A stretch of 64,000 bases of DNA, from assembly GCF_036014195.1 (NCBI RefSeq), contig NZ_CP107918.1, positions 1,426,001 to 1,490,000 on the forward strand. The letters are read 5' to 3'. A program made the translations under genes and the position numbers. The DNA comes from Streptomyces sp. NBC_00442. GTDB lineage: Bacteria > Actinomycetota > Actinomycetes > Streptomycetales > Streptomycetaceae. Positions 1 through 8,662 of the stretch are shown in pieces (the stretch's first letter is position 1; every line of letters begins with the position of its first letter). The notes under the pieces are model-generated. The model saw only the letters and a list, made by a program, of their open reading frames with translations, was not told the origin of the DNA and did not search any database.

Positions 1-227
1 AACGAGAGGACCACGGCGGGGCCGGCCTTGGCGACGCTGTCGGAGAGCCCGACGAAGATGCCGGTGCCCACGATCGCGCCGACGCCGAAGCACACGAGCT
101 GGAAGAGCCCCATCGTGCGGCGCAGGCCGTGTCCTTCGAGGTCGGCGCCGGATTCGGCGATGAGCTGCCGCGGCGGTTTGATCCGCAGGCGGTCGGCCGG
201 GCTGGTGGCGGGGTGGGGGCGCCGCAT
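1..227 (-). CDS. APC-family amino-acid permease, N-terminal fragment cut by the window edge
   Basis: Only the first 75 or so codons are inside the window. The start is the ATG at 227. A basic cytosolic head (MRRPHPATSPADRLRIK) is followed by the first membrane helix with the glycine-rich GVGAIVGTGIFVGL signature of the APC superfamily; the unwound glycines of this helix contact the substrate amine in known members. It lies 147 bp downstream of the ornithine carbamoyltransferase on the same strand. By context it is likely an arginine/ornithine carrier serving the deiminase genes; that substrate is inferred, not read from the sequence. Confidence 0.85.
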   Translation of the reverse strand, partial: MRRPHPATSPADRLRIKPPRQLIAESGADLEGHGLRRTMGLFQLVCFGVGAIVGTGIFVGLSDSVAKAGPAVVLS

Positions 228-374
228 GACGGGGGTCTCGTTCCTGGTCGTACGCACCGCGGCCGGGCAGGGGCCGCGCACAAAGAAAGCGGGGCCCGAG
301 CGTGCGAGCTCGGACCCCACCAAGAAGCGACATAGTAGCCACCCCACCGCATGTGCACCCAATCGGGCACATCC

Positions 375-1406
375 CTATGCGGCACCTGCGCGGGCGGCCC
401 CGGGCCGGTCGCCGAGCGTGGCCACCATGATCGCCTTGATGGTGTGCAGCCGGTTCTCCGCCTCGTCGAAGACGACCGAGTGCGCCGATTCGAAGACCTC
501 GTCGCTCACTTCGAGCTCGGCGAGTCCGAACTGCTCGAAGATGTCGCGGCCGACCTGGGTGGAGAGGTCGTGGAAGGCGGGCAGGCAGTGCAGGAACTTG
601 ACGCCGGGGTTGCCGGTGGCGCGCAGCACGTCCATGGTCACCGCGTACGGGGCGAGCGCCTTGATCCGCTCGGCCCAGATCTCCTGGGGCTCGCCCATCG
701 AGACCCAGACGTCGGTGGCGACGAAGTCGGCGCCCGCCACGCCGTCCTCGACGGACTCGGTGAGGGTGATGCGGGCGCCGCTCGCCGCCGCCGCCTCGCG
801 CGCCTGCGCGACGATCTCCTCGGCCGGCCAGTACGCCTTCGGCGCGACGATCCGCATGTCCATGCCGAGCAGGGCTCCGGTGACGAGGTAGGAGTTGCCC
901 ATGTTGAAGCGGGCGTCCCCCAGGTAGGCGAAGACGACCTCGGTCAGCGGCTTGTCCGTGTGCTCGGTGACGGTCAGGACGTCGGCGAGCATCTGGGTGG
1001 GGTGCCAGTCGTCGGTCAGGCCGTTGTAGACCGGCACGCCGGCGTGGGCGGCGAGGGTCTCGACGGTGTCCTGCCCGTCACCGCGGAACTCGATCGCGTC
1101 GAACATCCGGCCGAGGACCCGGGCGGTGTCGCGCGGGGACTCCTTCTTGCCGATGTGCGAGCCGGCCGGATCGATGTACGTCGTCGACGCCCCCTGGTCG
1201 GCGGCGGCCACCTCGAAGGAGCAGCGGGTACGGGTCGAGGACTTCTCGAAGATGAGCGCGATGTTGCGGCCGCGCAGCCGCTGGACCTCGGTGCCCGCCT
1301 TCTTGGCGGCCTTGAGGTCGGCGGCGAGCGTGACGAGCCCGAGGAACTCCTCGGCCGTGAAGTCCAGCTCCTTGAGGAAGTGGCGGCCTGCGAGGTCTAT
1401 CGCCAT
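375..1406 (-). CDS. argF: Ornithine carbamoyltransferase, probably the catabolic partner of arginine deiminase
   Basis: A 343-residue cytosolic enzyme that interconverts citrulline plus phosphate with ornithine plus carbamoyl phosphate. The carbamoyl-phosphate loop SSTRTR and the ornithine-side motif HCLPAFHD are both present, and length is normal for the family. The frame extends upstream to 1508, but I chose the ATG at 1406 because it begins the conserved [16 protein letters not shown] segment and has a good CAGGAG ribosome site 8-13 bases upstream. It follows arcA by about 90 bp on the same strand. Next to arcA and a permease it is more likely the catabolic (arcB) form; sequence alone does not separate the two, and no carbamate kinase is visible before the window edge. 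Confidence 0.93.
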   Translation of the reverse strand: MAIDLAGRHFLKELDFTAEEFLGLVTLAADLKAAKKAGTEVQRLRGRNIALIFEKSSTRTRCSFEVAAADQGASTTYIDPAGSHIGKKESPRDTARVLGRMFDAIEFRGDGQDTVETLAAHAGVPVYNGLTDDWHPTQMLADVLTVTEHTDKPLTEVVFAYLGDARFNMGNSYLVTGALLGMDMRIVAPKAYWPAEEIVAQAREAAAASGARITLTESVEDGVAGADFVATDVWVSMGEPQEIWAERIKALAPYAVTMDVLRATGNPGVKFLHCLPAFHDLSTQVGRDIFEQFGLAELEVSDEVFESAHSVVFDEAENRLHTIKAIMVATLGDRPGAARAGAA

Positions 1407-1497
1407 GGTGGCTGCTCCTGGGGGACGGGTCGGGGGGCGTGCTGGGGCGTCCGGCGCGACCGGACCTAGCTGGAAGTCTATACGTTTGAGCGCATCA

Positions 1498-2730
1498 CTA
1501 TACGGCATCGCGTTCGACCGGACAGCTCATGCACCGCGGGCCTCCCCTCCCCCGGCCCAGTTCGCTGCCCCGGATCTCGATCACCTCGATGCCCTCCTTG
1601 CGCAGATGCGTGTTGGTCGTCACATTGCGCTCGTACGCGACGACCACCCCCGGCTCGACGGCGAGCACGTTGCAGCCGTCGTCCCACTGCTCGCGCTCCG
1701 CGGAGTGCACGTCCTGGGTGGCGGTGAGCACCCGGATCCGGTCGAGGCCGAGGGCCGCCGCGATCGCCCGGTGCATGTGCTCCGGCGGATGGTCGGTGAC
1801 CTTGAGCTCCTGCTCGCCGGCGCCCGGCTCGATCGTGTACGAGCGGAGCATGCCGAGGCCCGCGTACTGAGTGAAGGTTTCTTCGTCGACCATCGTCATC
1901 ACCGTGTCGAGGTGCATGAACGCCCGGCGCTTGGGCATGTCGAGCGCCACGATGGTCTGCGCCGAACCCGCCGCGAACAGCCCGCGGGCCAGCATCTCGA
2001 CGGCCTGCGGGGTGGTCCGCTCGCTCATCCCGATCAGCACCGCCCCGTTGCCGATCACCAGGACGTCACCGCCCTCGATCGTCGAGGGGTAGTCGCGCTG
2101 ACCCTGCGACCAGATGTTGAACGGGCCCGCCTCGGCGCCCCTGAACAGCGGGTGGTGCCGGTAGATCGCCTCGAAGTGCACGGTCTCGCGCTGCCGGGCC
2201 GGCCAGCGCATCGCGTTGATCGAGACACCGTCGTAGATCCATGCGGAGGTGTCGCGGGTGAAGAGGTGGTTGGGCAGCGGACCGAGCAGGAAGTCGTCCA
2301 GGTCCATCGCGTGGAAGCGCACCGACGTGGGCTCCGGATGGCCCTCCAGGAACTCCCGTTTGGTCATCCCGCCGACCAGCGCCTCCGCGAGATCCGCGTC
2401 CGGCAGGTCGTCGAACGCCGCCCGCAGATGGTCCGTCGCGAGCGGCCCGTACTCCTTCTCGTCGAAGACCCGGTCGAGGACGAGCGCGCGGGCCTGCGGG
2501 ATCCCCAGCGACTCGCGCAGCAGGTCCCCGAAGAGGTGCACTTCGACCCCTCGGTCGCGCAGCACGTCGGCGAACCCGTCGTGCTCCTGTCTGGCCCGGC
2601 GCACCCACAGCACGTCGTCGAAGAGCAGCGCGTCCTTGTTGCTGGGCGTGAGCCGCTTCAGCTCCAGGTCCGGCCGGTGGAGTATGACGCGGCGCAGCCG
2701 CCCTGCCTCGGAATCGACATGGAATCCCAT
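1498..2730 (-). CDS. arcA: Arginine deiminase
   Basis: A 410-residue enzyme hydrolysing L-arginine to citrulline and ammonia, the first step of the deiminase pathway. Visible landmarks are the N-terminal LRRVILHRP segment, [22 protein letters not shown] with an active-site His/Asp pair, and the C-terminal GGPRCMSCP carrying the nucleophilic cysteine. The frame is open further upstream, but that part is proline/arginine-rich out-of-family sequence; the ATG at 2730 opens the conserved [14 protein letters not shown] start. It heads an arcA, carbamoyltransferase, permease set on the minus strand. I could not find a convincing ARG box in front of it. Confidence 0.95.
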   Translation of the reverse strand: MGFHVDSEAGRLRRVILHRPDLELKRLTPSNKDALLFDDVLWVRRARQEHDGFADVLRDRGVEVHLFGDLLRESLGIPQARALVLDRVFDEKEYGPLATDHLRAAFDDLPDADLAEALVGGMTKREFLEGHPEPTSVRFHAMDLDDFLLGPLPNHLFTRDTSAWIYDGVSINAMRWPARQRETVHFEAIYRHHPLFRGAEAGPFNIWSQGQRDYPSTIEGGDVLVIGNGAVLIGMSERTTPQAVEMLARGLFAAGSAQTIVALDMPKRRAFMHLDTVMTMVDEETFTQYAGLGMLRSYTIEPGAGEQELKVTDHPPEHMHRAIAAALGLDRIRVLTATQDVHSAEREQWDDGCNVLAVEPGVVVAYERNVTTNTHLRKEGIEVIEIRGSELGRGRGGPRCMSCPVERDAV

Positions 2731-2939
2731 GCCCCCATCCTGTCCCGCCCCGGCCCGCCTCACCCGGCAAACACGGCCGCCGCGGGGCGGGACGGGGAGC
2801 GGGACGGCGGGGGGCGGGCCCGCCGTCGAAGCGGCCGACGGGCCGCACGCGGCCCGCGGCCGGCCGGATCGGGCCCGGTGGCCGGCCGGCCCGGGGCCCC
2901 GCTCACCGCCGCGGGGCGGCCGGGTCCGGGCCCGCAGGC
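2731..2939. other. Intergenic, very GC-rich
   Basis: This gap lies between the start of arcA and the end of the ligase module. It holds G/C-rich inverted repeats around 2855-2896 (GGCCGGCC copies) that may end transcription of the upstream RNA-repair remnant. I see no gene in it; the open frames here are compositional. Confidence 0.4.
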
Positions 2940-4028
2940 TCAGAGGCGGGGGTCGACCGGTTCCGACTCCAGCGCCAGCACCGCGAAGACCGCCTCGTGG
3001 ATCCGCCACAGCGGCTCACCGTCGGCGAGGCGTGCGAGCGCTTCGAGGCCGAGCGCGTACTCGCGCAGCGCCAGCGAGCGTTTGTGTCCGAGCGAACGCT
3101 GCCGCAGCCGGTCGAGGTTGTCCGGGCGCGTGTACTCGGGACCGTAGATGATCCGCAGGTACTCGCGGCCGCGCACCTTGATGCCGGGCTGGACGAGCCG
3201 GCCCCGGCCGTCGCGGGCCAGCGCCTGGAGCGGTTTGACGACCATGCCCTCGCCGCCCGCGCCGGTGAGCTCCAGCCACCAGTCCACGCCGGCCCGCACC
3301 GAGGCCTCGTCGCCGGTGTCCACGACCAGGCGGCGGGTGCGCTGGACCAGTCCCGTCGCATCGTGCTCGGCCAGCCGGTCGAGCCGGGCCAGCTGCTCGT
3401 CGTGGGGCACCCCGGCGAAGCTGCGGCCGTGTCCCGCAAGGATCTGGAAGGGCGCGATCCGTACACCGTCGAGCCCGTCCGTGGTCCAGCAGTAGCGCCG
3501 GTAGGCCTGGGTGAACGCTGCGGCGTCGGCGGCGCGTTCACGCTGGTGGCCAAGGAGCTCCGCCACCTCCACACCTCGGGCCGACGCTCTTTCGAGCGCC
3601 TGGACGGCAGCCGGGAACACGGCCCCCGACGCGGCGCCCACCGCGGCGTACTGCGAGCGCAGCAGCCCCGACGCCTTCAGCGACCACGGCATCAGCTCGG
3701 CGTCCAACAGCAGCCAGTCCGTGGCGAGTTCGTCCCACAGCCCGGCTGCGGTCACCGCCGTCCGCAGCCGCCCGAGAACCTCCTCGGTGAGGGCCGCGTC
3801 GTCGAAGAACGGCCGTCCGGTCCGGGTGTGCAGCACCCCGGTCGCTCCGCCCGCGCCGAACCGCTCCCGTGCCACCTCCGTGTCGCGGCAGACCAGCACC
3901 ACCGCCCGCGAACCCATGTGCTTCTCCTCGCACACGACCTGGGCGACGCCGTCCTTCCTGTACTGCGCGAACGCTTCCGCCGGGTGTTCGAGGAAGCCGT
4001 CCTGCGCCGAGGTCGCCGTCGGCGCCAT
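2940..4028 (-). CDS. Stand-alone RNA ligase module of polynucleotide kinase-phosphatase Pnkp (kinase and phosphatase domains missing)
   Basis: The 362-residue frame matches the C-terminal adenylyltransferase/ligase domain of bacterial Pnkp. Nucleotidyltransferase motif I with the AMP-accepting lysine is EEKHMGSRA near residue 35; later come [22 protein letters not shown] (motif IV) and [18 protein letters not shown] (motif V). Full Pnkp is about 850 residues with kinase, then phosphatase, then ligase; here nothing of the first two remains. Pnkp-like sequence (RRLLTYLPPT) continues upstream of the ATG in frame for about ten codons and then changes abruptly to Hen1 sequence in another frame. 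No good ribosome site precedes the ATG at 4028, so translation would need coupling to the overlapping Hen1 frame. The ligase frame itself is undamaged. Confidence 0.85.
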   Translation of the reverse strand: MAPTATSAQDGFLEHPAEAFAQYRKDGVAQVVCEEKHMGSRAVVLVCRDTEVARERFGAGGATGVLHTRTGRPFFDDAALTEEVLGRLRTAVTAAGLWDELATDWLLLDAELMPWSLKASGLLRSQYAAVGAASGAVFPAAVQALERASARGVEVAELLGHQRERAADAAAFTQAYRRYCWTTDGLDGVRIAPFQILAGHGRSFAGVPHDEQLARLDRLAEHDATGLVQRTRRLVVDTGDEASVRAGVDWWLELTGAGGEGMVVKPLQALARDGRGRLVQPGIKVRGREYLRIIYGPEYTRPDNLDRLRQRSLGHKRSLALREYALGLEALARLADGEPLWRIHEAVFAVLALESEPVDPRL

Positions 4029-4804
4029 CGTCGGAGGCAGGTAGGTGAGCAGCCTCCGAGCCGCTCCATCGCCTGGCGGGCCAGGCCGCCGCGCCGCGCG
4101 AGGTACCGGCTGGTGATCAGCTTCCGCTCGGGGTGGTCGGCGAGCCAGCCGTCACCGGCCCGCAGCAGCTTGTCCACCTCGTCCGGCGCGACCCAGTAGT
4201 GCTTGGCGTCGTCGAGCACGGGCAGCAGGACGTACAGCTGCCGCAACGCGTCGGCCAGTCGCAGCTCGCCTTCGAGGACGAGGCGCACATACCGCGAGTC
4301 GCCCCACTGCGGGAACTGCCCGTCCAGCGGTATGGGTTCGGCGCTCACCGTGTCCCATCCGAGCGGCCCGAACAGCTGGTGCACGAGGTCCGCGCCGCCG
4401 CGCGCGGGCAGCGACGGCACCTCGATGCGGAGCGGCATCGACATCGCGGCCCGCTCCGGCATCGCCGCGCACACCCCGCGCAGTGCACTCTTGAAGACGG
4501 TCGACATGGCGACCGACATCAGCGACGAGGCCGCATAGGGACGGTCGTTGACGTACTGCGCGAGCGCCGTGTCCGGTGCGCCGCCGCGGCCCTTCCCCTG
4601 CCCGCGCCGGACCAGCGCGATCGGATCCACCTCCAGGAGCAGCGCGGCCGTGCAGCGCTCGGCGGTCGCCTCCGGGTAGAGGACGTGCGCGGTGCCGTGG
4701 GAGGTCGAGAAGCGCTGCGCGTTGTCGGGATGCTTGTGCAGCAGGAAACCGAGGTCGGTCGCGGGGCGCTCAGGGGTGCCGGTGGTGGTGATTGCCAGGA
4801 ACAC
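3752..4804 (-). CDS. Truncated Hen1: N-terminal domain kept, methyltransferase domain lost, out-of-frame tail
   Basis: Hen1 2'-O-methylates the RNA 3' end at the break during Pnkp repair, and its N-terminal half is known to activate the Pnkp ligase. From the GTG at 4804 about 250 residues match that N-terminal half: PATDLGFLLHKHP, YPEATAERCTAALLLEVDP, AQYVNDRPYAASSLMSVA, FPQWGDSRYV, LPVLDDAKHYWV and ITSRYLARRG. Just after QAMERL (about 4055-4060) the Hen1 similarity stops where the methyltransferase domain should begin. The frame then runs about 100 codons out of frame through the Pnkp ligase to a stop at 3752. The start is chosen by homology (VFLAITTTG); its ribosome site is weak. Deletion of the 3' half of hen1 and the 5' half of pnkp explains the arrangement. 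Confidence 0.82.
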   Translation of the reverse strand: MFLAITTTGTPERPATDLGFLLHKHPDNAQRFSTSHGTAHVLYPEATAERCTAALLLEVDPIALVRRGQGKGRGGAPDTALAQYVNDRPYAASSLMSVAMSTVFKSALRGVCAAMPERAAMSMPLRIEVPSLPARGGADLVHQLFGPLGWDTVSAEPIPLDGQFPQWGDSRYVRLVLEGELRLADALRQLYVLLPVLDDAKHYWVAPDEVDKLLRAGDGWLADHPERKLITSRYLARRGGLARQAMERLGGCSPTCLRRWRRRRPRRRTASSNTRRKRSRSTGRTASPRSCARRSTWVRGRWCWSAATRRWHGSGSARAERPGCCTPGPDGRSSTTRPSPRRFSGGCGRR

Positions 4805-4851
4805 GCAGCCGAGTATTGCCTGGTCCAGGCCGCGCGCACCAAGGGTTTTCG

Positions 4852-5790
4852 CTACCCACGCATGCCGTGGATCCGCGCCGCCACCTGGGCGATCAGGGCC
4901 GGCCCGACCCGGCAGCACCCTCCGACGAGCCGCGCCCCGGACGCCGTCCACTCATCGGCCCGCGCCGCGTCGAAGCTCACGTCGCCCGTCCAGCGACGGC
5001 GCTCCGCGTCCCACCGCTCGCCGCTGTTGGGGTAGACCACCACGGGCTTGCCCGAGGCCGATGCCGCGAGCGGCACCGCCCGGCCCGCGTCAAACGGGGT
5101 GCAGCAGTTCGCCCCGACGGCGATGACCTGGTCCCGTCCTGCGGCCAGACCGAACGCCTCGGCCAGGTCCTGCCCGGCCCGCGTGCACCCGCCCTCGATG
5201 CTGTACGAGAGCCACACCGGCACCCCGCAGCCCTCGACCGCCCGCAGCAGCGCCTCCGCCTCGTCGATGTCGGGCACCGTCTCCAGGGCCAGCACATCGG
5301 GCTCCTCGGCCACCAGCGCCTCGATCCGGGGCCGGTGGAAACGCTCCAGCTCCCGCACGCTCAGCCCGTACCGTCCCCGGTACTCGCTGCCGTCGGCCAG
5401 GAAGGCGCCGTAGGGACCGACGGACGCCGCCACCCAGACGCCGTCCGCCGATCCTCCGGCCGAATCCTCCGCTTGCGTCAACTGGCCCGCGGTACGGGCT
5501 AGTTGAATGCTGGAGGCCATGAGACGTCCGGCCTCGTCACGGCTCAGGCCCCGGCGAGCGAACCCTTCGAACGTCGCCTGATAGCTGGCCGTGGTCAGGA
5601 CTCGGGCGCCCGCCCCTACATACGCCGCGTGTGCGGTCCGGATCTGCCCCGGGTCGTCCGCCAGCAGCCGGGCCGACCACAACGCGTCGCTCAAGTCGCA
5701 GCCCTGGTCGCCCAGTTGGTTGGACAGACCGCCGTCAAGGACCACCGGCCCCCGCGCGAGGGCCGCGGCGAGCGTCCGGGCGGGCCGCAC
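4852..5790 (-). CDS. mmuM: Homocysteine S-methyltransferase
   Basis: A 312-residue zinc-dependent methyltransferase that moves a methyl group from S-methylmethionine (or AdoMet) to homocysteine to give methionine. Visible are the N-terminal VVLDGGLSNQL, the first zinc cysteine in GANCC, and the C-terminal GGCCRVGP with the paired zinc cysteines. GTG at 5790 is the start; it lies two bases after the stop of the upstream oxidoreductase gene, so the two are probably co-transcribed and translationally coupled. It ends 47 bp before the Hen1 remnant. Confidence 0.93.
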   Translation of the reverse strand: MRPARTLAAALARGPVVLDGGLSNQLGDQGCDLSDALWSARLLADDPGQIRTAHAAYVGAGARVLTTASYQATFEGFARRGLSRDEAGRLMASSIQLARTAGQLTQAEDSAGGSADGVWVAASVGPYGAFLADGSEYRGRYGLSVRELERFHRPRIEALVAEEPDVLALETVPDIDEAEALLRAVEGCGVPVWLSYSIEGGCTRAGQDLAEAFGLAAGRDQVIAVGANCCTPFDAGRAVPLAASASGKPVVVYPNSGERWDAERRRWTGDVSFDAARADEWTASGARLVGGCCRVGPALIAQVAARIHGMRG

Positions 5791-5792
5791 GG

Positions 5793-6722
5793 TCAGGCCC
5801 CGGTCAGCTGGGTCAGCACCTGCGCCGAGATCAGTTCGAGATGGTCCAGGTCGTGGAGGTCGAGCAGTTGCAGGTAGATGCGCGACGAGCCGGTCGCCTC
5901 GTACTTGCCGATCTTCTCGACGACTTCGGCGGGCGAGCCCGCGAGGCCGTTGGCCTTGAGTTCCTCCACGTCCCGTCCGATGGCCGCCGCGCGACGGGCC
6001 ACCTCCGCGTCGTCCTTGCCGACGCAGACCACCAGCGCGTTGGAGTACACGAGGTCGTCCGCCCTGCGCCCGGCGGCTTCGGCGGCCGCCCTCACCCGGG
6101 TGAACTGCCGTTCGCTGTCCTCGATGGAGGCGAACGGGATGTTGAACTCGTCGGCGTACTGCGCGGCCAGGCGCGGGGTGCGGGTCGCCCCGTGCCCGCC
6201 GATGAGGACGGGCACCTTGGCCTGCGCGGGCTTGGGCAGCGCGGGTGAGTCGCTCAGCTGGTAGTAGGTGCCCTGGTAGTCGAAGGTCCGGCCCACCTCG
6301 GTGGCCCAGAGCCCGGTCACGATGGCCAGCTGCTCCTCCAGCCTGGCGAACTTCTCCTTCGGGTAGGGAATGCCGTACGCCTTGTGCTCGTCCTCGAACC
6401 AGCCCGCGCCCAGGCCGAGTTCGACCCGGCCGCCGGACATCTGGTCGACCTGGGCGACCTGGATGGCGAGGACGCCCGGCAGGCGGAACGTACCCGCGGT
6501 CATCAGCGTGCCGAGGCGGATGCGGTTGGTCTCGCGGGCGAGCCCGGCCAGGGTGATCCAGGCGTCGGTCGGGCCCGGCAGCCCGTCGGCGGTCCCCATC
6601 CGGAGGTAGTGGTCGGAGCGGAAGAAGGCGTCGAAGCCGAGGTCTTCGGTGGCCTTGGCGACGGTCAGGAGGGTGTCGTAGCCGGCGCCCTGCTGGGGTT
6701 CGGTGAAGATGCGAAGATCCAT
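5793..6722 (-). CDS. LLM-class (luciferase-like) flavin-dependent oxidoreductase, TIGR03560-like
   Basis: A 309-residue TIM-barrel oxidoreductase of the F420/FMN luciferase-like family. It starts with MDLRIFTEPQQGAGYDTLL and contains FDAFFRSDHYLRMG, IRLGTLMTAGTFR, LGAGWFEDEHKAYGIPYP and PVLIGGHG, all usual for this group. The start at 6722 is supported by a GGATGGAGCC ribosome site; the frame upstream is non-conserved. Its substrate cannot be told. The downstream mmuM gene begins within two bases of its stop, so they form an operon. Confidence 0.9.
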   Translation of the reverse strand: MDLRIFTEPQQGAGYDTLLTVAKATEDLGFDAFFRSDHYLRMGTADGLPGPTDAWITLAGLARETNRIRLGTLMTAGTFRLPGVLAIQVAQVDQMSGGRVELGLGAGWFEDEHKAYGIPYPKEKFARLEEQLAIVTGLWATEVGRTFDYQGTYYQLSDSPALPKPAQAKVPVLIGGHGATRTPRLAAQYADEFNIPFASIEDSERQFTRVRAAAEAAGRRADDLVYSNALVVCVGKDDAEVARRAAAIGRDVEELKANGLAGSPAEVVEKIGKYEATGSSRIYLQLLDLHDLDHLELISAQVLTQLTGA

Positions 6723-6970
6723 GGCTCCATCCTGCACCGTGGAGCCGCCGTCAACCCTGCCTCCACGACTCCCGTGACGAATGCCCGGTCGGGTGAATAT
6801 TGGCCTTTCTGGCGGTTCACGCCCCCTCTGACCAGTGACGTTGAGGCCCAACGGTCGTTGGCTCGGGCGGAGCCGGAGTGCCCGGCCCGCGTGTCGGCGG
6901 CCGTGGCCGGTACGTCGACCGATTCTCCGCCCTCCGCCCCTGCCGGAGGGCTCGGGCCGAGGAGGCCGCC

Positions 6971-7288
6971 ATGTCCCAGGAAGCCGTGCCGGAACAGACT
7001 GTGCCGCAGCAGTCGGCGGCGCACTCCGCATCCGAGCAGAAGGGTGCACCCAAGGGGCTGTTGCAGCAGATGGAGGAGCTGATGGCGGCGCTGAGCGCGG
7101 ACCTGACCCAGCTGGACGCCGACCTCCAGTCCACCACCGCCGACCGCACGCCGCACGCGAACGGAGCGGGCGAGGCCCCGCAGACGGACGAGTCCAGCGA
7201 GACGCCGCGGGCGGGCAGGAACGAGGAGCCCCAGGAGCACCCGGAACACGAGGGCCGCCAGGAGCAGCAGAGCAGTCCTCAGCCGTAG
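6971..7288 (+). CDS. Small hydrophilic hypothetical protein
   Basis: A 105-residue Glu/Gln/Ser-rich protein with one short amphipathic helix (GLLQQMEELMAALSADLTQLDADL) near residues 35-60 that could form a coiled coil. The rest looks disordered. There is no signal peptide or membrane segment. ATG at 6971 has an ideal GGAGG ribosome site. I do not recognise the family. The same reading frame stays coding-like after the amber stop at 7286 (see the findings). Confidence 0.6.
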   Translation: MSQEAVPEQTVPQQSAAHSASEQKGAPKGLLQQMEELMAALSADLTQLDADLQSTTADRTPHANGAGEAPQTDESSETPRAGRNEEPQEHPEHEGRQEQQSSPQP

Positions 7289-7620
7289 GAGTGGCGGGAC
7301 AGGAGTGGGGAGCGGCCGGCGGTCGGTCGGCGATCCGGCGATGCGCCGGTGCTGGACTTGGCGGGGGTCTCCGCAGTCGCCGCGGCATCGGCCCGGCACC
7401 ACCTGCAGGCGATCGCGGCGCACCCCCACGACGCCCCGCTCTCGGCGCGAGCCCCGCGCGCCCTGCCGCGCGGCGGGACCCCCGACAGTGCCGACGCGTT
7501 CCTGGCCGCCTGCCGTGCGACGCGGCACGTTCGGCCCCACCGGCCCACCTCGGCCCCACAGGCCCGTCTCAGGGCCGCTCCCCAGGACCCGGCCCGCAAG
7601 AGCTGCCCGCGCGGAGGCGC
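7289..7620 (+). other. Gap with coding-like frame downstream of the 7286 amber stop
   Basis: In the same frame as the preceding small gene, codons from about 7349 (GTG) to 7560 have roughly 93 percent G/C at third positions, giving an Ala/Leu/His-rich peptide (SAVAAASARHHLQAIAAHP). No ribosome site precedes it and no family is recognised. It may be a fragment of a longer gene or just composition. Confidence 0.25.
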
Positions 7621-7649
7621 CGCGGAGCCGGGACGGACCCGGCTCCGCG
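7621..7649. terminator. Bidirectional hairpin terminator
   Basis: A perfect 12-bp stem (CGCGGAGCCGGG with its complement) closes a 5-base loop ACGGA. It sits just past the 3' end of the minus-strand DUF6099 gene and after the plus-strand small gene, with no U-tract, as is usual in Streptomyces. Confidence 0.7.
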
Positions 7650-7654
7650 CCCCT

Positions 7655-8146
7655 TCAGGGCGGACCCGTCGTCGAGTCGCGGAGCACCCCGGTCGATCTC
7701 TCCTCGCTCCGCACGGTCAGGCGGCGCAGCATTCCGCGGACGCGGTCGGTGGATTCGTCGGCCGCGTCGATGGCCTCCATGCACTGCCAGTACAGGCTCT
7801 CGTCGTCCGTGGCGCAGGCCACCGAGACCAGAGCCATGGCGACGTCACCCAGAAGCTCCGCCAGGGAGGTCAACGCGCTCGCCGCGTCCCCCACTTCGGA
7901 CAGCTGAGTGGCTCTGACTGCGGCCCGCCGGAGGCCGGGGTGGTCCAGGACCGCGCAGCCCCGGCTGCCGGCTTCGCCGAGGCCGCGGGCCTCGCCTCTC
8001 AGCTCCGGCGGACCGGTGGCAGCGAGGTGGCCGCCGATCGACTGGGCGAGTGCCTGCGCCTGCCAGGCCTCCGCCACGATGTCGAGCACCGCCCGACTCT
8101 GGGTCAGTGCGTGCCGGCTGACTTTTAAGAGCCTTACCGCATCCAT
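7655..8146 (-). CDS. DUF6099-family protein
   Basis: A 163-residue soluble, alpha-helical protein of unknown function. Segments such as DIVAEAWQAQALAQSIGGHL, GPPELRGEARGLGEAG and LYWQCMEAIDAADESTDRV match what I remember of the Streptomyces DUF6099 family. There is no signal peptide or membrane helix. ATG at 8146 is the only sensible start. It is monocistronic, converging on the 7621 terminator. Confidence 0.75.
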   Translation of the reverse strand: MDAVRLLKVSRHALTQSRAVLDIVAEAWQAQALAQSIGGHLAATGPPELRGEARGLGEAGSRGCAVLDHPGLRRAAVRATQLSEVGDAASALTSLAELLGDVAMALVSVACATDDESLYWQCMEAIDAADESTDRVRGMLRRLTVRSEERSTGVLRDSTTGPP

Positions 8147-8272
8147 CCGATGCCCCCGTTTCCTGTGCCGGACCCGGCATTCGTGTCCACTACCTAGAGT
8201 GAGCTTGCCCGGCCCGGAAAGCCAGAGGAAATCGGAAATCTGTGCACAGCAAGGCGATTGTGAGCATCTCGG

Positions 8273-8662
8273 TCACTCAAAAGAGTGACTCTCCGTGTTC
8301 GTGGGCGAGTTGGGCGGGCCGAGCGGGGGCTTCGGACGTTCAGGGACCGGAAAGCGCACTTCGTTGCGGTCGATCTTGGCGGCGAGCGCCGCGAGGGCGT
8401 CGATGCCGAGGACCTCGCAGAACTGGAGCAGATAGGCCAGGACATCGGCGACCTCGTCCGTGACGCGGTGGGCCTTGTCCGGGTCGCTCATCACCCGGTC
8501 CGACTGTTCCGGCGTGAGCCACTGGAAGATCTCGAGGAGTTCGGATGCTTCGACGCTGAGGGCGGCGACGAGGTTCTTGGGGGTGTGGTACTGCTGCCAG
8601 TCGCGGGCGGCGGCGAATGCGGCGAGCCTGCGTTGCAGGGCCGCTACGTCGAGTTGGGTCAC
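8273..8662 (-). CDS. MazG-like nucleotide pyrophosphohydrolase
   Basis: A 129-residue all-alpha NTP-PPase, a family that hydrolyses (often non-canonical) nucleoside triphosphates to monophosphate and pyrophosphate. The metal-binding acidic helices are visible: SVEASELLEIFQWL and TDEVADVLAYLLQFCEVLG. Length fits the short dCTPase/MazG-like group. The GTG at 8662 overlaps the stop of the upstream ATPase gene (GTGA), so the two are translationally coupled; the true start cannot be further upstream because that frame is shadow sequence. Confidence 0.88.
   Translation of the reverse strand: MTQLDVAALQRRLAAFAAARDWQQYHTPKNLVAALSVEASELLEIFQWLTPEQSDRVMSDPDKAHRVTDEVADVLAYLLQFCEVLGIDALAALAAKIDRNEVRFPVPERPKPPLGPPNSPTNTESHSFE

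Noticed and set aside
375..2730. ARG-box operator in front of arcA or argF
   Set aside because: No sequence close to the known Streptomyces ARG box could be found in 1407-1497 or 2731-2939.
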